From contig NW_023501106.1 in the NCBI RefSeq assembly GCF_014066305.1, forward strand, positions 1 to 64,000: DNA of 64,000 nucleotides, in the 5' to 3' direction. The notes beneath the pieces were generated by a model that was not told the DNA's origin, did not search any database, and saw only the letters and a list, made by a program, of their open reading frames with translations. Made by a program: the position numbers and the translations under genes. This DNA comes from Letharia columbiana (lineage: Eukaryota > Ascomycota > Lecanoromycetes > Lecanorales > Parmeliaceae). Of the stretch, positions 14,351-25,578 are shown in pieces (position 1 is the first letter of the stretch; the number at the start of each line of letters is the position of its first letter).

Positions 14351-15691
14351 ATTTACCTTAGATATAAATATTTTTATTAATATATTATAATAATTATAAA
14401 TAAACTTAATAAGAAGAAGAAATTTATTCTTTTAGACTTTTTAGAAGTAAAGATAGTAGTTTAAGTCTTTATCGAATTTATATAGCGAGAGAAAGAATAT
14501 TTATTTATTATTATCTCTAATCGAGATATTTAATTTATAATATATTTCTAAAGAAGATTATATAAAAGAATTAAGATTAAACTTAAACTCTCTATTATAT
14601 TTTACTTCGAAATTAATAAATAAATAAAGAACGCTAACGTTACTTTAAAGTAATATTTTTTATAATTAAGATAATTAAATAAATTTATTATTAATAGTAG
14701 AGTTTGAAATTAACTTCGATAAGAATATCTTATTAAATATATTATTATTTCTTCTTATTAAAGAATATATTTCTCGCTTAAAAATAGAATCTTTTATTTT
14801 TTAAGATTAATTCGCTAATTAAAGAGTAAAGAGAGATATTAAATTAGTTAATAGATTTATTAAAAAGATAAATATTATAAGAAATTATTTAAGAAGTTAA
14901 TTTAAATAATTATAAGTTTTATAAAAGAAGTAAGTAAATTATTATTAACTTTTAGTATTAGAATTTAAAGTTAGAGATATAATTATACTTAATAAAAAAA
15001 ATATTAAAATTATATACTCTAGTAAATTACTAAATTATAAAAAATTTAAATTATTTAAAATTATTAAAGCTTTAAATAACTTCGCTTACGAGTTAGAACT
15101 TCTAACTTTTATAAATAATATTTACTCTATCTTTTATTTATAGCTATTATATCTTAATAATAATAATCTATTATTAGAATAGATTAAGTCTTCGCTACTA
15201 TTTATCGATATTAATAAAGAAAATAAAATCTACGATATTAAAGAAATAGTTTAATTTAAATTAAATAAATAAAAGAATAATTTCTTAACTATCTTAGTAA
15301 GAGGGGATATCTAATATATAAAATTAGATATAGAGGCCTTAAGATTAAGAAAAATTTATTCTAATAATTATTTATAATTATAGTAAAATATTCGAATTTA
15401 ATAGTAGACTTTTATTATTATTACTCTAAGATCGTTAGCTCTTATTTATTATTTAAAAGATCTTTAGAATAGTCTTCTCTATTAGCGCTACTAATTTATA
15501 ATAACTATATTAACTTATAAGAAGACTTTAAATCTATTATAAAATACTAAGTTAATATATTTAAGAATATTACTTTATATATATTTAGATATATTTTTTA
15601 TAAGATTAACATCTACTATATAATAGTCGTCGCCGAAGCTTTAAATTAAAGAAGAAGATAATATTACGATTTTAATAATTTTATTTATATT

Positions 15692-16152
15692 ACGAGTAAA
15701 GGCCTATGAATTAAATTCATAATCATTTTTTTGATCAAGGCTATCGAGTAAATTTGGTGAGCGATCTTTGGTGAGCGGGCTGTCCGGCAGCGGCTGTCGA
15801 GCGAACTTTGGTGGGCGATATTTGAATTCCTTGCGCTTTAATAATTATAAGACTAAATTTGAAAATTCTTTTTTTGTCTAAAAGCCCACATTTCGTTCTA
15901 TAATTTAAAAAAAAAATTCTTAAAGTTTTAATAGAAAACAAAAAAGTTATTCTATGTGTCAATAACGTACACCTAATTTTTGATGAGGAGGCGCGGGAGG
16001 GCGAGATTTTGATGGTTGCGGACGCTAATTTATTTACCCGCGATGACTCAGCCGGTCTAGCCAAAAAGCGTATAGGACCCGAATTTATGATTGGCTGCAC
16101 ATACAAATTCAAGGTTTTCTAGTTTAGCTCTATCTTATCTTTTATATATACT
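15692..16152 (+). repeat. 450-base dispersed repeat, copy B (less mutated)
   Basis: This copy keeps many CA and TG dinucleotides and has the inverted word TATGAATT-A-AATTCATA near its start (15704-15720), which is decayed in copy A. It includes internal near-repeats of GGTGAGCGATCTTTGG-type words (15756-15822) that copy A largely lacks. It forms the right edge of the AT-rich block. Confidence 0.8.
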
Positions 16153-16762
16153 GATAACTCAATTAGGCTTAGCGTATTAAGGCCTTTCGACCTTTCTATC
16201 TTACTATAAAACTTATATTTATAATAATTCTATATAGATAGTATTCTCTTTATACTATAATATAGAGTTATTATATATACTATTAAGTTTCTAATACTAT
16301 ATTTATTTATATAGAGTTCTTTTCTTATATTCTATCTATTATATATACGCGATTTATTTATATAGTAGTTATATATAGCTCTAGCTCTAATTATATTAGA
16401 TATAGTCTATCAATTACTAATATGTTACGAAATTTAACCGCTACTCTCTAGAAACGGTAAAAAACCTTCATCGCCTAAAGGCGGAGGTGGCTTACTAATA
16501 CGTTTCTTTAAAGAAATCGTCCAGGAACCGTAAATCCACCGGTAAACAAAGCCATAGCTATTCGCTAAGGTATATACTACTTAACGTCTTCTTTCTGTAT
16601 AGTTATTCGGCATATAGTTATCTTATTCAACATACATACATCGATACAACACCTGTACCGGTCCTGACAGCGTCAAGTAGACAGGGGGCTTACGCGTAAA
16701 GCCAGCCTGAATCAATTGCTAAACCTGTCTAAGATAACGGCGCAGCCTGAGCATCTCAAGCT
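16153..16762. other. transition from AT-rich block to gene-rich DNA
   Basis: The first ~290 bases are still AT-rich and without genes; base composition then becomes ordinary by about 16.45 kb. No RNA gene or transposon protein is recognisable. The last ~300 bases presumably hold the promoter of the YCII gene. Confidence 0.6.
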
Positions 16763-17385
16763 ATGATCTACTGTAAAACGATCCCTCGTTCTTTTCTCCA
16801 GCAGAGAGATCGCTCTTCTATCCTGGCAAGGACCACATCTTGTGTTACATCCTTTACGCGCAACATGTCTTCAGCTGCCATAGCACTTCAGAAACACGAA
16901 TGGATCGTGATACTACCAGATCATGAGGGAGTGCTTCAGAAAAGGATGCAAGTACGCCCGTAAGTGTCCAAGCTGCAGAGCCAACCTCGGATCTCCAACG
17001 TTGTTCTAGGGATCACCTCAACGCTTTGTACCCTAGCATAAAGAGTGGCTTCTGGAAGCTTGGAGGTATGCTTCAGCGATGCGTTTGCAGCCTCTAGTTG
17101 TCTTGCCCTTTTCTTTTCTTGACAGAAGTTCGCAGGAGCCATTCTTGAAGAAGTGATCAAGGAGGCAGAGGGCCCGAGGATCAAAGGTAGCATAATGCTT
17201 GCTTTTGCCGAGTCGAAGGAGGATGTAATTAAGGCATTACAAGAGGACGTTTATTTTAAACAAGGTGTATGGGACTGGAATAAAGTACAAATTCATCCGG
17301 TATGTCGAGATACTGCTCGACCTTATAGTTTAAGCGTTTCGCTGACGATTATAAGTTCAAGTCTACTTTTAGACAACCTCTTTAG
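16763..17385 (+). CDS. YCII-domain protein
   Basis: Exons 16763-16959, 17010-17065, 17136-17299 and 17356-17385 join into 148 residues. The body (HEWIVILPDHEG near the start, RPDHLNALYPSIKSGFWKLGG, then KVQIHPFKSTFRQPL at the end) matches the fungal YCII-related family, a small dimeric alpha/beta fold whose biochemical role in fungi is unclear; bacterial relatives include dehydrochlorinase-like proteins. All three introns have GT-AG ends and keep frame; the last exon is only ten codons. An internal ATG at 16865 gives a cytosolic form starting MSSAAIALQKHEW; the longer start adds 34 residues rich in Arg, Ser and Thr without acids until late, which could target mitochondria. It is the first gene beside the RIP block and appears intact. 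Confidence 0.85.
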
Positions 17386-17619
17386 GGTGTCAATGTCCAC
17401 CATAGACTTAGACTCGCAAACTTCTACCCGTGGAAATTTCAGCTAAGTAAGACTGCACCACTAATCTAAATGTGGCGGAAGTGTACACCTCAACCAAGCT
17501 TGTGTCTCTACACAGGAATGTGACGATTCAAACGGGGTTTTGCTCATCTGTACAGTTGTGTCCTGAATTGCGTAACCCCTAACGCTTTGAGCGCACCAGC
17601 TATTGCAACAACAGCTCTA

Positions 17620-19530
17620 TCAGAGCTTGGCTTTCGGCTTCTGCTGCTTAAGCATGGCTTCCGCAACCATTCTACGCTGAACCTTTCCTGTCGGTGTCTT
17701 GGGCATGTTATCTGTTAAGAAGATCTGCGGCCAGTCAGTCTTTGAGTTATTTGAGTGAGAGAGTGAAAAAGAGGAGTGAGAGAGAGAGGGGAGGACTTCT
17801 CATACCTGTTTCGGGACCTTAAATTTAGCAACTTTGGTCGCGATCCATTTGCGGAGCTCCTCAGGAGTCGTCTTCTCTCCATCTTTCACCACCACCGCTA
17901 GACCAATGTCTTGCCCGTACATCTCATCTGCGATGGCAAAGCAGACAGCTTCTGCCACAGATGGATTCTGAGACACGACATTATCGAGCTCGACTGGGCT
18001 GATTTTTTCACCGCCCTTGTTTATGAGTTCTTTGATTCTACCAGTGATAATGACGTACCCATCTTCGTCTTGCTTGCCTTGATCGCCCGTTCTGAAAAAG
18101 CCATCTTGGGTGAACGAAGTCTTGTTTGCTTCGGGGTTGTTAAGGTATCCTTTCGTCACGTTCTCGCCTCGTATGCAGATTTCTGCCTCACCACCCTGGG
18201 GGACCTCGCTCCCGAAGGCGTTAAGTATCTTTACCTCAACGCCTTGGCCAATACCTACGCTTCCCGGGTATCTTTTAGCTGGAGGCAGAGGATTCGATGT
18301 CATCTGATGAGCACCTTCGGTCATTGCGTAAGCCTCTAAGACTGGGGCATTGAAAGCTCTTTCGAGTTCGGAGAAAGTCTTGGGAGACAAAGGAGACGAG
18401 CATGACCGAATAAAACGAATCTCAGGCATGTTTGACGGAGGCTGAAAAATTTCCGGGGTCAGCAAGTACTTTCTGGCAATAGAAGCTCGGATCATGAAAT
18501 CGCGTTGGGGAGCAAAGACGATACAAAAAGATCTTCTTGTTCCGAAAACATGTCTTGCCAGCCACGGCGAAGAGGTGCGGACCACAAAGTGAGATGTTAG
18601 GCAAACCATACTGGATTTCGTAGTAGAATCTGATGGATCGTTGGAACAGCTGTATACCAATTGGCTTTATAGGTGATGAAATTGTCCCAGAACTCCGAGG
18701 CTGAAAAGCGCGACGGCACTATAACAGATCCGCCGGAGAAAAGTGGCGCTAGAAGACCCGCGAGCAGTCCATGAACATGGAAGAGAGGCATGACCAACAA
18801 CGTCCGGTCGTTCGAGGTCAATTTGTAGGTGGTTTGGACGTTTTCTGTACTGTTCAGTTACTGCACGATCCACATACCAAAGTAATCAATCCATCACGCA
18901 CTCATTGTCCTTGTTAGGTTCCGATGAGTCAAAGGTACCTTGAAAAGACTGTCAGTAAAACGACCAGCTGTGCTTTTATCTATATCCAGGACACACAGCT
19001 TTCGGTCTCCCAGTGGTACCGCTTGTGTGTAAAACAAGCGCGATATCATCTGGCTGCGCCTTTTGGACTTCCTGACCCTCTTTCCCTGATAGCTTGCCCG
19101 AATCTTTAATTTCCAGCACTACCTCATGACCGTTCCAATAGCATTCAGCAACAGCAGCCTTATACTTTCGCGCTGCACGCACGGCGGGTCCGTCTTGATA
19201 AAAGGATCCCCGAGGAACGAGAGTGACGGCAGAGCTGAGGTCATCGATATAGAATTCGAATTCTTCTTGTTTGTAAGCTGGATTAAGAGGAGCGGCGATC
19301 GCTCGCTGCCAGGATGCGGCAAGAAAAGCGACGATGAACTCATAGGAATTTGGTAAAGCTATTGACACGGCAGCTTGAGGGGCGATGCCGAGGTGTGCAA
19401 GATTTTTCTGGAAGGTTAAGACGTGAGAGTTGAGCTGTTGGAAAGATATCGAAAGGGTATCGGGCTTGCCGGGCACAATGATAGCTGGCGTGTGCCCCGT
19501 AGTTGGAAGCGTGGTGGACAAGGTTGCCAT
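17620..19530 (-). CDS. PCS60: peroxisomal oxalyl/acyl-CoA synthetase, PCS60 family
   Basis: Exons on the minus strand are 19530-18997, 18938-18902, 18844-18612, 18441-17806 and 17724-17620, giving 514 residues. It is an AMP-forming adenylating enzyme: the P-loop HTSGTTGRPKA is at 168-178, YAMTEGAHQ near 306-314, FFRTGD at 383-388, and the C-terminal lysine motif PTGKVQRR with Lys494. The chain ends AKL, a peroxisomal targeting signal type 1. Yeast Pcs60/Fat2 and plant AAE3 use oxalate, so degradation of oxalate via oxalyl-CoA is the likely role; this is inferred from the family. The second exon is 37 bases and is needed to complete the PLTHRNL motif. It is divergently arranged with the SPF45-like gene, sharing a 429-base promoter. 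Confidence 0.9.
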
Positions 19531-19804
19531 TGATGCTGCTATGTACAGGATGATGAGAAAGCTATAGCACAAACATACGTAGAGACTTGTACTAAAACGA
19601 GTAGTTAAAAATTGAGGTCGATTAGAAGCAACAATAATTCCACTTATCTGAAGTGACGTCGCTAAGGAGGCAACTGGAAGAGTACACTTTTGGACTGAAA
19701 GAATTTGCAGGGGTGAGGTTTTAGGGTACAAGGGTACAAAGGTTCGAGAGTTGTTTTACCAGTGGTGCAGCATTCGCCAAGCCTACAGTAAGGTACTATA
19801 CCGT

Positions 19805-19828
19805 ACATGGTAAAGTACTTTACCATGT
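19805..19828. promoter_or_regulatory. 24-base perfect palindrome in divergent promoter
   Basis: The arm ACATGGTAAAGT is followed at once by its exact reverse complement, with no spacer. It sits 275 bases upstream of the PCS60 start codon and 132 bases upstream of the SPF45-like start codon. A further GTAC-rich stretch (GGTACTATACCGTAC) lies just before it. A site for a dimeric regulator, or the remnant of a small inverted-repeat element, are both possible. The rest of the 429-base intergenic region shows nothing recognisable. Confidence 0.6.
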
Positions 19829-19959
19829 TATCAGGCAACGGCCACTAGGAGAATTCACGAGCCGGTCCGGTCCCAGGCTTATTGGGGTGTTCATCTCATT
19901 CATTGATCTTGATTGAGATACGCAGTCTTGGATTGCTCTTCTGATCATCTCGTCTCATC

Positions 19960-21831
19960 ATGCCTTCCGATCCTGCTGCCAGGCCTGCACGACCCGGTCT
20001 TTCCCTCTATGCAAACCTCCTCGATCCCTCGTCCAACAAGGATTCCACTCCGGGCACCATCTCACGAGCCCCGGTAGTATTCAAGCAACCTGCCCAAGAG
20101 GACCTGCCACAAGATAGAGTAGCAGCAGAAAAGCAGCAGATAAATGCCGGTAGATATGAGCCTGCTTCTTTGTGAGGTCGCTACAATTCTGCCGTTTGGT
20201 TTCGCTCACACTTTGCGCTTTCTTGCAACATACAGCTTCTCTACGCTTTCAACCAACTAAAAGGCCACATTTGTCAACCCAGAAATCAAAGCCCAAGTCT
20301 TCCACCTCAAGACTCCCGGCTGCAGCTCCTTCGACTCTCCTGCCAGGTGTGGTTCCATCCGAATCAGCAAGCGTGACAGCACGTCCTCCTGCGAAAACTA
20401 CGCTTGCAGATTGGACAGCAGAGGGCGAAGACAATGATGTCAACGGATTCTATAGCAGCGAGAAGCGACAGCGCGGCGGTAGAAAAAAGCGAAAAAAGAA
20501 TAAGGAAGAATCCCATGTCCCTCAGAATTGGGATGACATTTACGATCCATCCCGTCCCAATAATTATGAAGATTATAAGCATAGTGATGAAAGGATCATG
20601 GAGATCAGGGAATGGAAAGACAGGCTTTATGCACATCGATTGACAAAGAGACGTGACAGTGATTCAGATAGTTCGGGCAATGAGTACAGGCCTCAGCTGG
20701 ACAGTGTGTTTCTTTCATCTCTTGTGTCAGTACACGCTGAATACCATTAGAGCAATTCGCGCCTCCAGGTTTATCTTTCGCGCCTCCTGTATCGTTCGAC
20801 GATGGTGGTAAATCGCAACATGCTCCCCAATCAGTTGAAGTGCTGAATGATGCAACTGGCGATGATGTCTATGCTCGACGAATTTATCTCCCAATATTTG
20901 GCAGTCCAGCAGAGTCTCTCAACTATAAACCGCCTGCTTCTCAAGTTGAGCCGCTCCCTGTTCCACTACCGCCGCCACCACCGCCACCAGCTTCAGATCC
21001 ACCCCTGACATTGAATAATCTACCGCCGCCACCCGCAAGCATATCCCGAGCACCTGTGCGTTACAACCTTCCTGCCGCGCCATCCGAAATACCATCTTCG
21101 GAAGCCGAGCTCGAAGTTGCTTTAGGGATCGACTTGAGAGAAGAAGAGGAAATGTCGGATGCTGCTCCACGGTCTCTTCGGCCTGGCCAGAAAGGATTTG
21201 CGGAGCGCTTGATGTCGAAGTATGGATGGAGCAAGGGTTTGGGTCTTGGTGCGAGTGGCTCTGGCATTGTCAATCCTCTGCGTGTACAGGTTGAAAAACA
21301 GAAGAAGAAACCTGACTCGGAAGGTGGAGGCTTTGTGGGACCAGGTGGTAGAGGCAAGATCATTGGAGGTAAGAAGAAGGGCGGCCATGACGCGGAACCG
21401 GAAGACGGTAGATTTGGCGTCATGAGTGAAGTGGTCGTTTTACGGGGAATGGTCGATGGCATGGACCTAGACGCGGAGATGGAAGGGGCAGGCGATGGCG
21501 GCCTGATGCAGGAAATTGGAGAGGAGTGTGGAAACAAAGTCAGTATAACCAGGAGATCCACTCACTTCTTGCGCAATTGCTCACAGCGACAGTACGGCCG
21601 TGTGGAGAGAGTCTTCATTGATCGCAGCGACGCCTCCAAGGCCCCAGTCTTTGTCAAATTTACCAGTCAGCTGTCTGCGTTGAGGGTATGTTCCATCCGA
21701 GGTGTATTTCTGGACAGCGCGCTGACCCGTTGCAGGCTGTGAACGCTCTCGAAGGGAGGATCTTCAACGGGAACACTATTTCAGCGAGGTTCTTTGACGA
21801 CGAGAAATTTGAGGCTGGCAACTATGAGTAG
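19960..21831 (+). CDS. SPF45: SPF45/RBM17-like splicing factor (G-patch + UHM)
   Basis: Exons 19960-20149, 20236-20703, 20751-21538, 21593-21685 and 21736-21831 give 544 residues. The N-terminus SLYANLLDPSS is the conserved opening of the SPF45/DRT111 family. A basic EKRQRGGRKKRKK stretch precedes WDDIYDPSRPNNYEDY and a REWKDRLYAHR block. Proline runs lead to a G-patch at about 368-400 (FAERLMSKYGWSKGLGLG), and the C-terminus from about 483 is an RRM of the UHM type, with an RFF at the RXF position (SARFFDDEKF). SPF45 proteins bind ULM motifs of SF3B1 and U2AF and influence 3' splice-site choice, and have been linked to DNA repair. The nucleus is the expected location. The second intron (20704-20750) is short and its exact donor is the least certain. 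Confidence 0.88.
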
Positions 21832-22741
21832 AGAGTCCATAATCTTAGCCGGTCCAGACAAAAAACCATTCCAGCTCGAAGAAATTTCAAGCTCGGTTGA
21901 TCAGCAGAGTATCGTCCAACAGTCTGTCTCCATTCTGCCTTCTCCTTCCAGGAGCCCCGGCATATTTTCGTCCGAATTGGTAACAACAGTGCCGGACTCT
22001 GACAGTTTAGGCTGGCTGGTGAAGAACCGAACAGAGCTTTTAATTATCATCGGAAATCATCACCTAGCGACAAGAAGTGAGACTCTTGAATTGGTTTGCA
22101 CATTACGGCAATCCTGTCGGAAAAATATCAACATGTGCCGAGAGATACGCCTCCTCCATCATACCATTCGAGCAAAGTTATGATTTTCAGCCGTACACTG
22201 ATGCTTCAACTGCCGAAAGAAGTCTCAATATACGAAAGAACCATGACACATATTTGGTCTACCATGACCGCGTGCGGATATCCAAACCACCTTTTGCTTC
22301 TCCTGGCTGACCAACAACAGTGAATGAAGCAGGTATACACTATTCTAATATTGAGCCAGTTCAGCGTGTCGAAAGGACTATGTACGTCTCGAAAAACGCA
22401 CAAGGCAAGGGTTTACCTCTCAACCACCACGACCAAACAAAGAGGCCCAGGGAATGAGAAAGCCAGTCTGTACAAGCTGCCAGGTCACACAAACGCCTGG
22501 AAGTGAGCTCGGGGAAGCTTATATCTCGACCTTATTGTTACATCTCCCTGCCCTCCCTGAAGGAAGGAACCATGAACTGACTGGTCGGTGGGCCTTCATC
22601 CTGTTACCTTTGTGACTCCGTTCCCAACTGTTGTGGCCCTCGACCTAACGCACTTGCAAGCATGAACAATTGGCCTTGGTAGTCATTGTAGCAGAGACTG
22701 CCTTCTTAGTAAAACAGAAAGCTTGTGAACCAACAAGACGG
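21832..22741. other. intergenic, convergent 3' flanks
   Basis: This lies between the 3' ends of the SPF45-like and ANP1-like genes. Several open frames up to ~129 codons exist (for example 21794-22183) but resemble nothing known and lack splice or start support. No RNA gene was recognised. Confidence 0.6.
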
Positions 22742-24252
22742 CTAATATGCCGGTCTCGAACCCAGATTTCCTCGCTTCTCTTCGGTGTCGATGTGCCAAA
22801 CCACGTAGTTCGGTAGTCCTACAACTTGGTAACCTGCTCGTTTCGCCATTTTGGCAAAACCCTCTGTCTCGGCCTGGTTCTCAAAGGCGTAGCATGGGAA
22901 ATTAATGCCTTGGCGAACCATTAGCATATGTCTTGTGAGGATCTGCCCGATGTGCTTCCACCCACCTGATCTGTGTACATCCGCTTTCACTAGTATATTC
23001 ACGCCGCCAACTCCATCTAACTCCACCTCCTCATCTTTGTTATTCCGCCAATCTCCCAGTGTAACGAGATACTTCCGTTTGGTGTTGTACTCCTTGTAGC
23101 CTACGTTGACATTAAATTCGATTCCTTATGTTGAAGGAAACAAATACAGCACATACCCTCAGCCAAAACCACATCCTTATCTAAGGAGTCTGCGAGCTTG
23201 CGACCTGTGTCAGACTCGATCCAGGAGTTGTAATCAACTGTATAGATTATTAGTGTTTCCTTGACTATGGACTGGCAAAAACTTACATCGACCCTCTATA
23301 TCACGGCCATTTTCGTATCGGTGAAACCAGATATCTGCAATTTCAGTACTAATTCCACAGTTGCATGACAAGTGCGTACATACTTGGTACCAGGACGTCT
23401 TTGTTGTGATCCATGAAATCCTCCAAAATCTTACCAGGGCTGTCCTGGATATCAACATCTCTCCAGTACACCCAAGAGTGTGTTGGCTTCAGTGCAGTGT
23501 AGAGAAGGTAATTTCGAGCCCTAGCGATCGCTTTCCGCCTAGGCCCTTGAGCCTTGAATCCGTGTCTCTCTTCGACGCTCTGGCCGAAGATAGCTCCAAA
23601 ATCCTTTTCTACGATCAGTGCGCTGTGAAATGGTATCTTATCGGTGCGCTTCTGTACTCTGTCCAGCTCTGCCGACAACACGGCCAACGTATCGTCTGTG
23701 GAGTCGCCTACGAGGAAGGCAAGGTCGATAAGATCATGGGGATATGTAAGCTCAGACAGAAGGTCAAAGTATTTGCTAAGGTAGGGGGCGGCGTCTCGCA
23801 GGGGAGTCAGAATCAGAACGCGCTCCTCGTTGACAGCAGCCCTGGGAGTGGACATGATTCCATTAAGATCGACACTCTGTATCGATGCCGACTCGACTTC
23901 GATGGGCGCGTGATGATTATAGAGCACTGGGGTCTGTAAGTGTGCGTGCCACTGTGCTTGCTCGTTCGTCGTCATGGCCATTGGCGCTTTCGCGGGACCC
24001 CAGCAATAGAACCTAACGGTCAGGCGGAGATGGTAAGCCTTCTACCACACAGCAGTCCAATCTTCGAATTCGAGATTACCTTTGCATCTCTCGCGACGAA
24101 GTACTTATGCCCCCCCATAGTATCAATACCACCACGGCTAGAGCGACGAAAGAGAGTGTTCGAGGCCGAGTGAGGTAGTGAAGGACAGATCTATAAGGTG
24201 GCAGGCGTGCTTTTGTCGACTTCCAGGTCACGCCGCCCTTAGGAAGCAGCAT
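22742..24252 (-). CDS. ANP1: mannan polymerase II complex subunit, ANP1/MNN9 family
   Basis: Exons on the minus strand are 24252-24080, 24012-23384, 23334-23287, 23237-23157, 23100-22966 and 22908-22742, giving 410 residues. The start MLLPKGGVTW is typical of fungal Anp1. One membrane anchor at about 33-49 makes it a type II Golgi protein with a short cytosolic tail. The luminal part is the Anp1 glycosyltransferase domain: ILTPLRDAAPYL, a YWRDVDI block with the DVD metal site at 243-245, and FPCYAFENQAETEGFAKMAKRAGY near the end. Such subunits work with Mnn9-type partners in alpha-1,6-mannan backbone synthesis on N-glycans. Assignment to ANP1 rather than VAN1 or MNN9 rests on the N-terminus. 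All six exons keep frame. Confidence 0.85.
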
Positions 24253-25578
24253 AGCGTTGGGGGAGGAGGTCCAGAGGCGAACGCCTCGTTCGAAAGTGAA
24301 GTCGTGCACGTTCAACAGGGGGTCAATACGATTGAAATGGAAGAGCTCAACGCTCTTTTCGCACGACTGCTTTAGCGTTGAACCATGTATAGAAACATGG
24401 AGGCCAGGCAATGGATTGGGAATCGAGGGTTGATAGTCGAAGAATTATTGGGTGTTGGTCCCCTGGTCACTTAAAAATAGACCAAGCATCGCTTGGCATT
24501 TCAAGGCACTATTGTTAGCGCAATTTACGATACCGTTTTCAATTTAAATTCACTTATAGAGTATCTCATGGAGTAAATTAACCCTTCCCTGTGGTCCCTG
24601 GGTAAACGGCATGTAAAATTATTCTTGCTATCATACAGTACCGAATACTGGACTGAGCAGATGTCTTGGTCTCTAACCACAGCAAGTATCTGAAAGGCAC
24701 ACTCAAAGTTGGAAAATCTCAGGAGCGCACTTTCTCTGCTTGATGATTGATTGTCTTCGAGCCTGGTACGATGTAAAAATCTATTGACGTGATTGTCCAA
24801 GAACTAGCATGAGGGTTTGGCTACATTGCTGCACTGCCGCAGAATTCATACAGCCTTTTTTACCCGTCGTCGTCTCTCTAATTATATCAGTGTGATAAGC
24901 AGTTAAATAATACCTAACTCCTTGTTCTCTTGAAGCAACAGACGCTACGCCGTCGCGCGCGAGACCCTCCCCATTCATATGTCCGCGATGCTGCATCACA
25001 TGTTGTTCGGCTTAGGTCTTGAAAAAAGCGGACATCATCGCTGTGAGAGTTGTCTTCTCTTGCATTCCTCATGCAAGGGCGCAATCTTCATGTGTGCCTC
25101 GTACTCGCTCCTACCAATAGGTCAGATCGGGTACCCGAGGTGTCCGTAGAAAATAAAATGAGTAAGGTCCTTAGTCAAGCGTACCACTCACTAGCTCCTT
25201 TGGCAGTCGCCAGAGACCGTAGAACATGTCTTCACAGTAATTCTAAATCTCGAGTGGTCGAAGACCGGGTACTTCTCGTTGCATTGAAATAGACCATGCC
25301 CGCCCACGGCCGTCATAGACTGACTTTTGATACTGAAAATCGATCAAGTCCAAAAAAAGATGTGTGCTTCGATGTCCATTTTTGACACCCGAAAGTGGGT
25401 GGGACAGTACAGAGCAAAGCAATCTGCCTTCCCAACCTGATAGAGGCTTTCCTCCGGCTGTGGAATAATTCCGTGGATCTTGTATGGAGGCTAGACTCGG
25501 TGTGTGCGCACTCGTTCAGAAGTGTGGACACCGTACTTGACGGTAGTATACGTACGCATGGACGTCCATTGTTCGAGA
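24253..25578. other. intergenic: ANP1 promoter and bHLH gene 3' flank
   Basis: About 1.3 kb without a supportable gene. Open frames such as 25050-25292 (+) and 24525-24800 (-) do not resemble known proteins and are not conserved-looking. The part next to 24252 should contain the ANP1 promoter. Confidence 0.55.

Larger units (their letters stand above)
1..16152. repeat. RIP-degraded AT-rich transposon block
   Basis: The block is overwhelmingly A and T, and long stretches contain almost no CpA or TpG dinucleotide, while CpG, CpT and CpC survive. This is the footprint of repeat-induced point mutation, in which duplicated DNA suffers C-to-T change mainly at CpA. No open frame of useful length exists until its last few hundred bases. 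Decayed retrotransposon protein frames run on the + strand and are listed separately. Short patches near 3.9-4.1, 6.6-7.3, 11.3, 14.0-14.3 and 15.7-16.15 kb keep more CA/TG; several may be LTRs or unique tails too short to be hit as hard. The stretches at 5.0-6.2 and 12.7-13.5 kb hold nothing assignable. Confidence 0.93.

Noticed and set aside
15741..16112. 123-codon frame on the minus strand at the edge of the AT-rich block
   Set aside because: It lies inside repeat copy B, uses low-complexity codons and is broken in copy A; no sign of a real protein.
1..16152. AT-rich block considered as mitochondrial DNA insertion
   Set aside because: No mitochondrial gene, rRNA or tRNA could be read, while retrotransposon pol frames and RIP dinucleotide patterns are evident.
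20249..21561. Several open frames on the minus strand opposite the SPF45-like gene (up to 166 codons)
   Set aside because: They mirror codon bias of the + strand gene, are Pro/Ser/Arg-rich shadows, and have no recognisable similarity.
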